This document shows positions 47,744 through 61,414 of a DNA stretch of 64,000 bases, piece after piece. A program made the position numbers and the translations under genes. Origin of the DNA: Stropharia rugosoannulata (taxonomy: Eukaryota; Basidiomycota; Agaricomycetes; Agaricales; Strophariaceae); NCBI GenBank assembly GCA_028532985.1, contig JANCIK010000012.1, forward strand, positions 930,001 through 994,000, read 5' to 3'. Position 1 is the first letter of the stretch, and every line of letters begins with the position of its first letter. Under the pieces are notes generated by a model. The model ran no database searches and was not told the DNA's origin. It saw only the letters and a list, made by a program, of their open reading frames with translations.

Positions 47744-49155
47744 TCATGACGGTCATCCGCGGATTGTCTCTCTATTTTATACCACTCTCCTGTTTGTATT
47801 CTGTTATCTGTTTATTTGGTTTATGCAGGAATTACATGTGTATCTGCTACCGCTCTCGAACCATCAAGCAACGTCTCAACCCGAAATCTTTTCTTCTGCG
47901 ATGCACTTCGCCGACAGTACGTGTCTCCCCATGGCGAATATGGGAAGCACTTGCTAGGCACACGGCCTTTCAACGAACTTCGTCGTTATGGGAAAAGAAT
48001 ACCAGCCAGGTTATCAATGCTGGTCCTCTTTGTCTCTTGATACATCGGTGAATACAGCCCAATTGACTGATTCACGGGGAATCGGATACGTGCATGGACC
48101 TACTTCAAACTTGCTACCAAGACGAACGCAAAAGTTAAAATCGGTGTTAGTCGTGATGGAGCTGAAGCTAAGCGGTAAGCGAACGCCAATTCGGAAAGCT
48201 CTTGCATACACTGCGGCTTCCTCAGGGTGCGAAGATGTACCATTGTCATTTCTAACCGGTATGAATCTATTCTAGCGCGGAGAACATTAAAAAGGGACGA
48301 GAACGTCAGGGTGTCGATAGAGAACGACTGTTTACACTACAGTAACCTTCCCAAACGTTTCTGCCAAAGAAAACCGTTTTGCATTAGTCCAATTTTACAT
48401 CATTTGATTCTTACTTGTGTAGCGACTACTAACTATTGATAAAATGGCCTCGTAAAAGGCTTGAGGTTACCAACGTATTAGCGTATTAGCTATCGCAGTT
48501 GCTGAATCGTAAGTAATACGAAACCTTCCAGTTTTGAAACACTTCGTTGAAGATTGCGGTGTTCAGTACCCCTTGCTTCCATCCCCCTTTCTATCGCCTG
48601 CTGTCAACCTATCCGGTCGGGGCGTATTGTAAACCGACGTGATCGAGGCATATTACTGATGATTCTTTACGATGCTGGGAATCGTAAGAGCAAGGACTAG
48701 CATATAGTTATATACATAGAGTTGTGCACCGCCTGGAGTGTTTAGGAGACGTCTGGCAGCAATTTAAGACAAGCCTGACTCGCTTCCGAAGTACACAAGT
48801 GGTCAGAGGATTGGGATATTTGAAGGAGTAATATAGATCAATTTGATGGATATATGATAGACAGCATACGAGTTGGATGTCTTGCGAAGCGTGGGCGTAT
48901 ATTGCAGTTGAAAAAGAGGATTAAGGTCGGAGCCGGGGATTAACAAATTAGTGACCAGGGCTGCCGTTTAGGCCGAGTAAGTCCCACACAGTATGGAGCG
49001 CCTTGGATCCTGCCATTGACCTCCAACTTTTCTGCTCGACCCGTCCGCTCGTTTCCCTGGCCGTCGCAAGCTCAGCGCCTGCATCCCCGTAATCCTTTTC
49101 AACCATCGCGCACGGACCCCCCAACGCACGACACCCACAGTCGCGAGCAGCCAGC
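47744..49155. other. 1.4-kb region without a recognised gene
   Basis: Short overlapping frames at 47,816-48,275 on both strands show no motif. The 3' end of SPC1 and the promoter of the KIN1 kinase gene lie here. The stretch at 48,980-49,155 directly before the kinase start is GC-rich. Confidence 0.45.
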
Positions 49156-52100
49156 ATGACGAGCTATCCTACAACGCTTGCCCCGCAGCTGAACCAAGTG
49201 CCCGAAGATGCCGTTGCAGGGCACGTAACTCCGTCCCATGGAGGCATGATCGGCGGCCACGAGTTTGATATGGCTATTTCGCAGCCACAACAACAACAGG
49301 CCCAGCAGCATACACCAGTACCCACATACCATACCACGGCCACACCGCCAGCGCCCAGGGGCCCCACCCCCAACTCGCATCGTCCACGACCTGTATCCAT
49401 GCCTCCGCAGGCGTACGCTACGCAGCCTGCCGCCGCCGCTGTTGCCAACACGGCCAACTCAACCGCTCCCTCCGACACAAGGGATCGGTCTCAGCCTGCC
49501 ACGGATGAAAATCGAGAGCGACGGCGGCACAGAGATGATCATGGCAGCACGACTGGGCGGTCCAGTCGGACCAATAGGATCCTGGGGGATTACACACTGA
49601 GCAAGACCTTGGGAGCGGGCAGTATGGGCAAGGTTAAGCTTGCCACACACAATATCACAGGGGAGAAGGTATGTACACCCGCGTCGCCACTGCTCGTCAT
49701 TGCCTCAACTTCTCTTTGTTCTCAACCTTGTAGCTCGCTGTCAAGATTCTGCCTAGGGTCCATCCCGCTCCCCCGCCTCAGACAAACGGCAACAGCGCCA
49801 GCGAATCCGCAACACGTCAGGCGTCGCGAGATGCGTCCAAAGAAATACGCACGCTGCGCGAAGCCGCCCTTTCTATGCTTCTATATCACCCATATATCTG
49901 CGGAATGCGGGAGATGATTATACATCAACATCACTATTACATGGTGTTCGAGTATGTTAATGGGGGGCAAATGCTGGACTACATTATCAGCCACGGTCGA
50001 CTGCGGGAACGCGTGGCCAGGAAGTTTGCAAGGCAAATTGGTAGCGCTCTGGAATATTGCCATCTTAATAATGTAGTCCATCGGGGTAAATCGACTTTAC
50101 TGCTGCGGCGGTGCATACAAACTTAACTCTTTTTTGCCCTTTTCTATAGATCTCAAAATAGAAAACATTCTCATCTCTCAGACAGGCAACATTAAAATCA
50201 TTGACTTCGGTCTATCCAATCTTTACGACCCAGTAGCCCATTTGTCGACTTTCTGTGGGTCGCTGTACTTTGCAGCCCCTGAACTGCTCAACGCTAGGGT
50301 GTATACCGGTCCGGAGGTTGATGTCTGGAGTTTCGGAGTCGTCCTCTACGTGCTGGTATGTGGAAAGGTCCCATTCGACGATCAGAGCATGCCAGCCCTC
50401 CATGCCAAGATCAAACGCGGTCTTGTTGAATATCCCGTCTGGCTCAGTGCCGGTAATTTCTTATGTCTTCTCACTTTCATTGTACTAAATTTCTCCATCA
50501 GAATGCAAACATCTTCTTTCCCGGATGTTGGTGACCAACCCCTCCAATCGCGCGTCCTTACAGGAAGTCATGAGCCACCCGTGGATGGTTAGGGGCTTCA
50601 ACGGCCCTCCCGCTATTCACATGGTTCACCGCGAACCTCTGCGTTCCGAAGAACTGGATCGGCAAGTTATTAAAGGGATGACCGGATTTGAATTTGGTAC
50701 GGAAGACGAAGTCGAGCGAAAACTCGTCGAGATTTTGGAATCGGAATCGTACAATCGAGCGGTCCAGCACTGGGAACGAAAGCGCAGTACAAATAATTTG
50801 AATGGTAATGGTGCTCGTTGGGGTGAGTCTGTATCGAACTCGAGCCTCGCAATCTCTTTCGACAGCAAGACAGAATCGTCTGCCCCGAAGAAACCGCGTC
50901 GATTCTCAGGATTCGATTATTATAGACGAAAGTTATTTGCACCAGTAACGTCCACTCCAGGGAATACATCTAGTCATTCACCGCCCACTTCGTTCCACCA
51001 CCATGTTGCTCATCCATCGTTTGCAGATTCCAACCGTGAACCTATGGACCCCACAAGAGGCTTCCATCCGCTCCTTTCGATGTACTACCTCGCCCGCGAG
51101 AAGCTCGAACGCGAACGCGTATACGGTCCCGGCCAATTCGCCAGCTCTCAACTATCGATCACCGGTGAACCCATGCACCCGACAGCCGCAGCTGCCCCCA
51201 CCCCCGTCGAGGACAGCTCTTTACGCGCTCAGCAGTATAACGCGACCTCAGGCTCTCCAGCTACGCCTCGCAAAGACCCCCAGCCGTCCACCCGCACGAA
51301 GGCAGACTACAGTATGCCCCTACCGCGTCTACCTGCCCCCGAAAGCATGCACTACTCCGGCATGTCGTACGACACCACGGTATCGCCCTCTCCGACTTCG
51401 CCGTCATTTGCACAACCCCGTGCTCGCGATCCGGGCTTGCCCCCGCCGTCGCCGTCTGCGCAACAGCGGCAACATATCGAGATTGAGCAGAGCGCTTTGG
51501 GCCCGAAACGCGGTTTGCCACGTGCGCCGCCGCCGAGCACGCATCGGCGCAGTCACAGTATGAGCCAGCGCCCTACAGCGGCGCTCGTCCGTGGCTGGGG
51601 CGGGATGTTCGGAGGCAGCAGCGGGGAGACCCCGGACGAACAGGGCCGCATGGGCGGTGCGGAGCCTCCGCGCACAGCCGGTCCGGAGACGACGAGCTTC
51701 CAGGAGAGGCTCGGCGAGGAGGAGAAGAAGCACAGCGACCATCAATCATCGCCGTTCTCCTCCGGGGCGACGCTGGTGCGCAAGTTTGGAAGCATGCTCG
51801 TTGGGGGGCGCGGGGACGAGAGTAAAAGGCAAGGGACAACTTCAAAGCGGGGTACCATACTCGGCGGATTGGGCCCGTCTCCGCGGGGTTCGGTTGACGG
51901 AGAGAAGGCAGGTACGGTGAGTATTATTGTGGATGAAGAGGCAGAGAGCGTGTCGGGGCCCGGATCCCCAGGTACTGGTCCCAGAACTCTTTCTGCCAGC
52001 GTCAGTCAGCCTATCGGCAACGTCCACCGAAGAGCAGCAACTATCTTAGACCCTCAAGGACGTTCAACCCGCCATGAAAGACGTACAAGCACAGGTTCGG

Positions 52101-53315
52101 CGCTGATGGGCAGTAACCCACCGGGAGGCACCATTGGGCGTAATCGCCGGCCATCTACAGGATACAGCAGCTCGGCGATTAGACCCATCACTGACAGGTT
52201 GTTTTCAAAGGGGGAGCCCGAGCCTGACGTTACCGAGAAGAGGGACGAAGATGACGTCGGTGAACAAAATGGCGATATTGCTGTTGACGATCGCGACGAA
52301 TCGTTCAAGGAGGAGGACGAGCGGCACACCAATGAGAAAGATTTTAAGCCCGTCTTTCTGAAGGGTCTCTTCAGGTACGTTTTATTTTTTCTGAGACCGT
52401 GTTCTGCCAGTTGACTGGAAATCCCTTCTAGCGTTGCGACGACTTCTACGAAAGCACCGGCGATGATCAAAGCTGACATCCGTCGCGTTCTCGATAGGAT
52501 GCGGGTGCAGTATCGTGAAACCAAGGGCGGTTTCGAATGCATACATCTTCCCTCCATTGATATCTCAACCGTTGATCCTCATATCGCCAAAAACTCGCCG
52601 CATAATCAACAGTCGTCATTTACTTCTGGAGAGGCATCGCCTACTACCCCAGTCCAGAGTCGGCCTTCTATTGTTAAAAAAGCGTCAAAGCTATCTTTTG
52701 GTATGAAGAGGGATAAGGGAAAAGATCGAGAACAGCAATCCATTGATAAGAAGGACGAAAAAGAGAAGGAGAAGGAGAGAGATGCATCTAGTCGCCCGTC
52801 CGGAGCTACTTTAGCGACGACGGCAAGCAGCGGTTCTTCCTCATTCTTCAATGTTTCATCGAACCACACTGTGGTTGCTGCTGTTGAAAACCAGCCGCAG
52901 TCAAACGGGTCAACTCAGCCTTCTTCATATGGTGCTGATATCGAGTCTCCTCCACGGTCTCATTCGCCCGCAATCTCCAACAAAGCCAAGGTTCTCCCTC
53001 CTATTCCGCGTGACTTCGGTGTCCAGCCCGCATCGCCTCAACCTCACAGCGCCAGTCCCCTTCCAACTGGGGAAATCGATCGCGAGCTGTTTGAGAGTAT
53101 GGGCAATAACAGCTTGAGTGTGCGCTTTGAAATCAATATTGTCAAGGTACTTTTACTTTCATTGTCCTGTAATCTCATTGCCAATTACTTACCCTTTTGC
53201 GCGCATTCAGGTTCCGTGGTTACCTTTGCATGGCATCCAGTTCCGCCGTGCTGGTGGAGATGGCTGGCAATACCAAATGCTCGCTCGACGTGTGTTGACC
53301 GAGCTCAAACTATGA
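49156..53315 (+). CDS. KIN1: KIN1/KIN2-type (MARK/PAR-1) Ser/Thr protein kinase
   Basis: Exons: 49156-49668, 49734-50085, 50150-50452, 50502-52374, 52432-53146, 53211-53315; phases agree and give 1,286 residues. Fungal Kin1/Kin2 kinases act in polarity, exocytosis and cell-wall integrity at the cell cortex. Seen: a Gln/Pro-rich N-terminus, [74 protein letters not shown], a long disordered Ser/Pro-rich middle, and a C-terminal KA1 domain ([21 protein letters not shown] ... [13 protein letters not shown]). An insert of about 30 polar residues after the catalytic Lys ([15 protein letters not shown]) is typical of Kin1. Confidence 0.95.
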
Positions 53316-54029
53316 CAGAACGGCCAATATTCTCTTGATTTTTAATTTTAACAACCACTACCAACCGTACACACATTCCCTAACACCCACGGTTTGCTTT
53401 CCTAATTGCGCTTATCGATTTTTTTACTCTTTTATCCATGGTCGCTTTTATACTATGTCTGATTGTTTCTCTTGTTTCTCTCCTTACATGTTTTCCTTGA
53501 AGATTTTACACCGGCTCACTATTGTTTCTTTTCTTTTCTTCCCTGTGGTTTATTTATTGGTACGCTCATGAGATCGCACCGACAGGTCGCTATAATGCGT
53601 GGTTTGATACATAACGACGAATAATGAATAGCTTTCAGCTGCGGCAAGGACAGTCTAGCACATCTTCACATACTCTATCTTGAATCTTCTACTCATGATG
53701 CATGATGGTCCACATGCGGGCCGATTTGCGGGGTTAGAAAGAAATTAAAAGTAAATTTGTGCATGAATCTATTGTTGGACCTTGAATCATGACCATGACT
53801 ATGTTTAATCTAAGCTTAGCAGTCTACCACGTCGTACCCATCCAAATATCTTTTCAATCTAGCGAAACCCTGGTCCTTTACTGCACTTGAAGCTACTGGT
53901 ACTGTCTACGCGTTTTTGAGAAATTGCCGTCTCCACAGATAGTGTTTCCCCGCGTGGGTAGGCGTGGATCTAGCGGTGGAGAAGTGCATCACAGGACTAC
54001 TCTGAGGCTATTCTAGGATTGGTTGGTTA
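53316..54029. other. Intergenic, no gene seen
   Basis: Pyrimidine-rich 3' flank of KIN1 followed by the promoter region of the sugar transporter gene. Confidence 0.45.
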
Positions 54030-56343
54030 ATGGCTTCGACGTCACAGACGTTCTATACCTACACGAGGCTGGGAAGCATAGGAGAGGCGTTTGATAATAG
54101 ATCGGATGAGACTGGGGCTCAAAATGAGGAGACGTGTGTAACTTTTGGTCTTCATCTACTAACATCATTGACCCCCCAATTGGACTGTAGAATGGGAACC
54201 AGAAACCGCAGGGACAGACCATACTTTGGGTTGACGGGGGTGATGCTCAATGTCTGGGTCACAGTCGCATGTACCACCGCCATGACACTATTTGGTAGGA
54301 GGCTTTTTGACCAACCTAGTATGATTGTTGTGCTTATGCTTGTGCTATGCTAGGTTATGACCAAGGTGTTTTCGGGGGCATAATCGTTACTCCCAGCTTT
54401 TTGCATACCATGGGCGACCCGGATCCCAATTTACAAGGCACCATTGTTTCTTTATATGACATTGGATGGTATGTAGTACATACTATCATGTATCAAAGAA
54501 CTTGCTAATCTATATTCTAGCTTCCTTGGAGCAATATCTACCTTTGGATTCGGTGAAAGGCTAGGACGCAAAAAGACATTGCTTGTTGGTGTAACGATTA
54601 TGTCGGTTGGCGCAGTACTTCAAACGTGCGCATTCAGCGTCGCCCAAATGATAGTCGCACGTCTTATAACTGGTAAGCTACAACGATTATGCGGAGTGTC
54701 AGATTACACTTTTGAACATGACCTACAGGCATTGGAAATGGGTATGTAATGTGCTGTCTAATAAGTCTTCTATGTTTAATCGATCATTAGTATCAACACA
54801 TCTACATCACCGGTTTGGCAAAGCGAAACGTCCAAGCCGAATTGGAGAGGCAAACTTGTCGTGTTTGAGATGATGTACGTGATTAATTTCCAATGAAGGA
54901 TACCCCATTGATCCCAGTTACAGAATGAACATCGCCGGGTTCTCTTTGAGCAACTGGATGACATATGGATTCAGTTTCGCTTCAGGTAGCGTTGTATGGC
55001 GATTTCCTATCGCATTTCAGCTTGTCTTCTCCGCCATCCTGTTGGCGACCGTCCCTTGGCTTCCGGAGAGTCCGCGATGGTTGCTAGCTCATGGATACAA
55101 TGAAGAAGGTCTGGAAGTACTGGCGGCCCTGGAAGGGGAAAATGCTACCCCCAAAGATGATCATATCTTAAACCAAAGGGACATAATCATGGAAGCAGTA
55201 AGAATCGAGCTCGAAACTGCACCTAGCTGGCGCGACTTATTGAAGGGACGCGGTGGTGGCACTGGCACGATTCAACGGCTTGTGCTCGGTGGCGGTAACT
55301 GTTTATTCAAGCCCACCCGCACTTCTCCTCTGAATAGATTGCAGGTACTCAGTGGATGCAACAATTGGTTGGAATCAACGTTACAAGCTATTAGTGAGTA
55401 TATACGCTTTGTTTTTATGAAGGGACAATGGCTTACCTATATCTTCCCAGTCTTCCCTTAGTCCTTCAAAATTCAGTTGGCCTTTCAAATAATTTGTCCC
55501 GGCTTTTAGCCGCTTGTAACTCCGTTTCCTACCTCGTGTTCTCTTTCGCTGGATTGCTGCTTATCGAGCGGGCGGGCAGGCGGAAACTCATGATGTGGGG
55601 TGCTGCGGGACAATGTGTTTGCTATATTTTTATCTCAGGACTTCTGTCGCAAACAGGTAGTCCAGGGCACGGGAAACAATTTGGGGCTGGGGCGACGGCA
55701 TTCTTCTTTTTGTATTACGTCTTTTTTGGGATCTGTTGGCAGGTAAGGCTTTGTGACCTTGAAATACAGATTTCGTACCATTAACAATATCCTCATAGGG
55801 CGTACCTTGGCTATACCCAACAGAAATCAATAGTCTTTCGATGAGAACCAAGGGCGCAGCTGTAGGCACAGCATCTAATTGGTAAGATAAGATTGTCTTA
55901 GCCAATTCGTCAAAGCAGCCTTGACACAAGTATGGTTATATTCTGACAGGATTTCCAACTATATCGTTGTACAAATTACACCAACCGGCATTGCCAACCT
56001 TGGTTGGCGGTTCTACATCATATGGGCTGTTTTCAACGCTTTCTTCGTGCCAGTAAGTCTCCACTTGAGTGCTATATCCAACAAAATAAATAGTGAGACT
56101 GACATGTCTTGTGCCAAGCTCGTCTGGCTTGTATACCCCGAGACAGCAAACAGATCTTTGGAAGACATAGATAGATTGTATAGAGAAGACAAGTCTATCT
56201 TCATTTTTAGGAACAAGGAAGCTATTCAAGTGGAACGGCCGCAACGTTTTATTGAAGAGGAGGACCAGAGGATAGAAATGCTAGCAAAATCTGCAGAGGC
56301 GGAGGCAACAAGACCTGTGCCAAAGGGAGATATGAGTAGTTGA
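54030..56343 (+). CDS. MFS sugar transporter
   Basis: Twelve exons: 54030-54133, 54191-54294, 54354-54468, 54521-54672, 54729-54741, 54791-54874, 54924-55294, 55345-55393, 55451-55742, 55799-55881, 55950-56052, 56119-56343; phases agree and give 564 residues. The protein takes up sugars across the plasma membrane with protons. Seen: FGYDQGVFGG in helix 1, GERLGRKKTLLVG, WRGKLVVFEM, PWLPESPRWLLAHG, QWMQQLVGIN in helix 7, IERAGRRKLMMWG, WLYPTEINSLSMRTKGAA and VYPETANRSLED, the standard sugar-porter signatures. Exon 5 is 13 bases. The exact substrate (hexose, disaccharide or other) is not clear from sequence. A shorter start at the Met in exon 2 (54192) is possible. Confidence 0.93.
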
Positions 56344-56696
56344 ATACACCAAATAGTAGAAGCAATATAAATTTCAAATATTTCCAGAGTTGTGTGGCCT
56401 TTTGTGGCATGTCAGTGTATTCGATTATTTTACATGTACTAGACACTAAGGGAAGCATCAATACATTACATTATAATTAAGGCAAGGGATAAACTGAGGA
56501 CGACTATCAATACGGTAGGTGAGCTAGATATGTTGTGTAATTATGTGTCTGCTATAAAATGGTATGTCTCTGCGCCTAACTGAGAACCATTTTGGCGGGC
56601 CAGACGCCCATTAGTATTATGTGAGCGTTCGGGGATTGCAGATATCGAACTGCTTTTGACAAAAGACGGCCATCTGAGTCATTCCATGATCCATCA
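56344..56696. terminator. Convergent 3' region of transporter and MTO1
   Basis: 353 bases between two stop codons that face each other. No gene. AT-rich, as expected for overlapping 3' ends. Confidence 0.4.
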
Positions 56697-59480
56697 TTAG
56701 ACGACAGAAAGGCTATGAACCCATGTTCGTTTGGCGTATTTTAACAGAGCGACGAGAGAAGTTGGCGTCATGCCCTCGATCCGTTTTGCGGCGCCCTACA
56801 ATAACAACAATCTGAGCACACAGGCATCACAAAGGGACATAGAATATGAACTCACAATCGACGTCGGCTTCACCTTAGTCAACTTCTCGATGACCTCCAA
56901 GCTTAGGCCTGCAATTTTGCTGTAGTCCATGCAAGGATCCAGGATGAGAGATTCGTCCTCGTGGAAGGCGCGCAGATCCGCTTCTTGACGCGCCAAATGC
57001 GCACTGTATAGTCCTGTTAGGGTAACATGAACCATTGCTCCAAGGTTTAAAATGGATGATTGGGAAACGCTTAACATACCATCCACGTCGATCCAGGTGC
57101 GCACACGCTGAGGGAGGTCCCGTAGGCCAGGTACGAGGCCCAGCAGGTTTGCCGTCGTTATTCCTGGATAACGCAAGATTTCGAATGCTCTGTTGGGTTA
57201 ACGAACACATCAGCTTGGACACATGTGGTAGAGAAAAAGTCGACAATTACGTGCGGCCAACACCGTCAAGCTGTACTGAGATACCCTGATTCGCCCAGCC
57301 TTGAGGACTCAGTTGGAGGGACATAAGATGCTGCTTCATGTCGACCAGAGAACGCTTCGCCTCCTCAAAGCGCTCCCATCGCTCATCAGAGACAGCGCCA
57401 GCCAAACGACCTGGTGCATATTTTTGGGTTAGCAGATATCGATAAGCAGTATTGACCATTCCAGTCCACCTTTCTCCGTTAATCTGAGCTCAGCATTATC
57501 GCTGCGGATTGTCATGCGATACTCCGAGCGGGAGGTGAACATGCGATCTAAAAGAAGTTGCATGAATGAAGGTGATATTGTAAGATTGAACAGGTACACG
57601 CACAGGGTTCTTCCGCACCCTTGACGATCAGGTCGTCGATCATTACGCCGGTAAAACCATCAGCGCGAGATAAAATCAGGGGTGGACGACCCAGAGCAGA
57701 TAGCCCTGCGTTTATGCCGGCGACGACACCCTGCGCAGCTGCCTCCTCATAACCGGTTGTTCCTGGGGTACGTTGCTGAATACAGTAGAGTGAACTCGAG
57801 TACGTAGTGACATACCATTGATTTGTCCAGCTAAGAACAAACCCTAAGAGTTATAGGACAGTTTAGATGAGCGTGTCTCAAAAACATGATGGATGGTTCA
57901 TACTTTCACGCGATGCGTTTCCAGTGTGTCTATAACCATGTGTGAACGGTGTGTTTTTCAGATAAATCAAAGGTACCCACTTTTAAGTTCTCTAGGATCG
58001 ATATAGTCGTATTCAACACCGTATGCAGGTCGGACCATTTTCACGTTTTCAAGCCCGGCAATAGTGCGCATCATCGGCTCCTGAATTTCTTCCGGCAAGC
58101 TGCATGAGATTCCGTTGGGGTATATGATGTCTGTAGAACGTAATGAAGTCTCGTTCTAATTGCATAATAATGCAGTTATACCAGTGTCGTAGCCTTCGGG
58201 TTCCAACCAAACGTTATGTTTTGCCTTGTCTCCGAATCGAACTATCTTTGCCTCCAATGAAGGACAATATCGAGGACCTTTACGCGTTTCCTGGATATGT
58301 ACGCTGAGATGCATATTATCCTTCACTATTTGGTGCGTTATTGGTGTCGTTGCTGTTTTATAGCAGAAAACTTGGTTGTCCTAAGTCCGTTAGTTACAGA
58401 ATGTGTTAGAATACAAAACATCGTACCGCGTTGTCCACAGTGTCATTTAAGAAGCTGAATGGAACAGGAACTTCATCTCCCACTTGTCTCTCTAGTCCGG
58501 TGAAGTTAATGGTGCTTCCGTCTAGGCGGGCTGGAGTTCCGGTTTGCAATCGACCAAGCTTGAACCCAGCCTGGTTAAGGGAAGCCGATAAACCGACGGA
58601 TGGCGCGTCACCGAGTCTTCCAGCAGGGAACCGTTTCATGCCTGCTCACATATTAGTAAAAACGATTGTAACATCATTTTCAAGCCATTCCTCACCTAGG
58701 TGTATTTCACCAGACAAAAAAGTCCCAGTACATATCACAACATTGGAGCAATTGATAATGTCATTATTATCTGTATATCGATATATTATTATTCTGCATA
58801 TACAGAAGCTACAATGGTACAGACCCAATTTAACGCCGATAACTTTCCCCCACGGGTTGTCGGATTCCTTGTCAAATAGCAAATCGAACACGCTTCCAGC
58901 ACGAACGTCAAGCCCGGGATAATTGAAGAGCAGGCTCTGCATGTTTTTCTTATATAGTTTTCGGTCAATCTGTGCTCGGGGGCCCTAATAGATAGAGTAA
59001 GAATTGAACATTAAAAGCATAGGCACCAACTGAGAAACTAACCCATACTGCAGCTCCTTTAGATCGGTTCAGTATTTGAAATTGTATCCCGGCTTTGTCT
59101 AACGCAGATGTTAGGTCTTTCCTGAAGCTAGTATGTTATGTTACATACCAGCGACACGCCCCATCAGTCCGTCCAAGGCGTCAACTTCCCGGACTAACGT
59201 GCCCTTTCCAACGCCGCCTATCGAGGGATTGCAAGAAAGTTCGCCGACGGTCTCCAATTTCTGGGTTAAGAGTACTGTTTTGGCGCCAGTACGCGCTGCA
59301 CCGGCTGCCGCTTCGCATCCTGCATGCCCTCCACCTATCACACACACTACGAGACTCGGTAAACATGGAGTAGCAAGGAACAGCGAAATATTACTCACCA
59401 TCATAGTGTGGTGTGGATGTCGTAGAGTATAATCGAGATAAAGAGCGCCGCACAGATGCAGAATGCTTGAAATAAAGCAT
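56697..59480 (-). CDS. MTO1: Mitochondrial tRNA uridine carboxymethylaminomethyl enzyme MTO1 (GidA/MnmG)
   Basis: Many exons (minus). MTO1 works with MSS1 to modify U34 of mitochondrial tRNAs. The first exon (59480 to about 59396) encodes [18 protein letters not shown], a basic presequence for mitochondria. Seen in order: [19 protein letters not shown] (FAD site), [167 protein letters not shown], and a C-terminal helical domain ending [21 protein letters not shown]. The order matches bacterial MnmG throughout. Confidence 0.95.
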
Positions 59481-60018
59481 ATATTTGCCTGAAGACGCTC
59501 TTAGGGACTTGCAGCGTCTATTCGAGCCAGATTAAGAGTTGGAATTGGTTTGCGCAAGAAACTTAAGCGCGTCTGCCAAGCGATACTGTCATTATAATTG
59601 ACTGTGGGAAAAGTCCCTAAACTCCTCGTGAACCTTTGCCTTGACTTTGCCTGACTTTGCCCAAATGGTTGTCGCTATGCATCAGAGGTGCACTCGGAGT
59701 CTGCTACATACCTCCCCATTATCTCCCATTGAACTTGTCAGATAGCATCTTGAACATCGACTTATTAAGTATGACCTTATCGAAGACAGAAATATTGTTC
59801 TGGCCGCCAGCTGCACTGAACACATTCGAGACGAGAAACTTGGCAACATAAGTATCTGGAATCCTCATCACTGGCCATTTTGAGATGTCTCCGTAACACC
59901 TGACTGCATAAACGGAATAATGTTCATGACTTCGTGCTCCTATTATAGGACTGAGAGAAATGGTATATGTATTACTTGTGGCACCTGGGAAGCTATCATT
60001 AACTTTGCTTCTCGTATC
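59481..60018. promoter_or_regulatory. Divergent promoter of MTO1 and aldolase 1
   Basis: 538 bases between divergent start codons. No TATA box is obvious. Confidence 0.4.
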
Positions 60019-61256
60019 ATGTCTCTGGCCGACAATCGCACCATCCAGATCCTGAGCAATGCAGAGCGCGATGGATATGGTATATTATCGCAAACATGGT
60101 GCGTCGCTTGCTCATGGACGTGTCTATCGAGCTAATAACTCGCCCGCACTTACTGCTACCCTAATAGCTACGATGCGAATATGGCGATTGGCCTTGTCCG
60201 TGCGGCAGAACGTGCACGCAGTCCAGCTATCCTCCAACTCTTCCCAGTGACACTGGCGTACGGAAAAGGCCCATTCCTACAGTTCTGTCTCAATGTGTGC
60301 GTAACATTCTCCCCACTATGTTATGTGTATGCATGCTTAACTGTCCGCAACAGGGCACATCAGGCCTCGGTGCCGATTGCAGTCCATCTGGACCACGCCA
60401 CTGACGCAGAGCATCTCGAGCTCGCTTTAGGCCTCGCCGAACAGGGAATCGTCTTCGACAGCATCATGGTGGACGCCAGCCACGCCGAGGTTTGCCACAC
60501 TCCTCAGCCGGTTTTACTAACCATTAACGCGCTGGCGATCCCTGCCGCTGTGTAGACGGATGAGGAAAATATTGCTATCGCGAAACCATACGTCGACCGG
60601 GCGCTTAAGTACGGCATTGCAGTTGAAGTAGAGCTTGGGCGCTTAGAAGGAGGCGAAGCAGGCTTGCGTATGATTTCAGACGCAAAGCTTACAGAACCTG
60701 CCAAGGCTAAGGCGTTCATGGAAGGGTACTGAACTATACGCCTTGATTTCGCTCATTATCATAGGCGCTCACGCAGGTTTTAGCACGGGCGCCATCATCC
60801 TCGCCCCTAGCATCGGTAATCTTCACGGCTCATATATCAATCCTCCCAACTTCCGCCAATCAATGTAAGTATTTGACTTATTTTCTGTTTGGAGTGAACA
60901 TAACATCCGTGCTTTTTTCCCCAGCCTTAGAAGCCTCCACTCCGAATTTAAAGGAAAAATACCGCTTTGTTTACATGGCACGGACGAGCTCCCCGACAGT
61001 TTATTCGTCGAATGCATACAGAACGGGATAAGCAAGGTATGCAATATAAGATTTATGTTTTGCTTGAAATCTCATAGCATGCCTTGTCTGCCAGATTAAC
61101 ATAAATAGTTGGGGGCGTGATGTCTATGCTAAGGCGCTAGGTCAAAGCCTATCATCATCAGTACCATTTCCTGACGCGGTCGATCTGGCGACCGAGGCAC
61201 TTGCGAAATCATGCGACAGATTCTTTACTCTTTTTGGGTCCGCGGGAAAAGCTTGA
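60019..61256 (+). CDS. Class II (zinc) aldolase, ketose-bisphosphate type, copy 1
   Basis: Exons: 60019-60098, 60168-60296, 60354-60489, 60556-60725, 60784-60864, 60925-61036, 61095-61256; phases agree and give 289 residues. Class II aldolases cleave ketose bisphosphates such as fructose- or tagatose-1,6-bisphosphate with zinc. Seen: NRTIQILSNAERDGYG, CYDANMAIGLVRAAERARSP, VPIAVHLDHATDAEH with the zinc-binding HLDH, FDSIMVDASHAE, DEENIAIAKPYVDRA, VEVELGRLEGGE, LAPSIGNLHGSY (zinc His), IPLCLHGTDELP (zinc His), INWGRD-like INSWGRDVYAKAL, and SAGKA. Closest in feel to the GatY/KbaY branch. It faces a second copy tail to tail 158 bases away. Confidence 0.88.
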
Positions 61257-61414
61257 CCAGTTAGCCCATATCCTTGCCATGTATGCGCGGTCTGCTCACA
61301 GAGCAAAGTCTACATTACATTTGACGTTTGGCAGTAGAGCAATCTAAACAACAGCGCTACGTTCACGCTCAATCCACATATTCAAACATATAGAAAAGTG
61401 ATTGACAACGCTCT

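Noticed and set aside
47816..48275. Gene downstream of SPC1
   Set aside because: Frames are open on both strands but none joins phase-consistently or resembles a family.
49164..49478. Minus-strand frames opposite the KIN1 N-terminus
   Set aside because: They mirror the GC-rich, Gln/Pro-coding first exon and have no motif.
54192..54357. Sugar transporter starting at the exon 2 Met
   Set aside because: The exon 1 frame joins in phase and supplies a normal cytosolic N-terminal tail, so the longer model is preferred; the shorter one is still possible.
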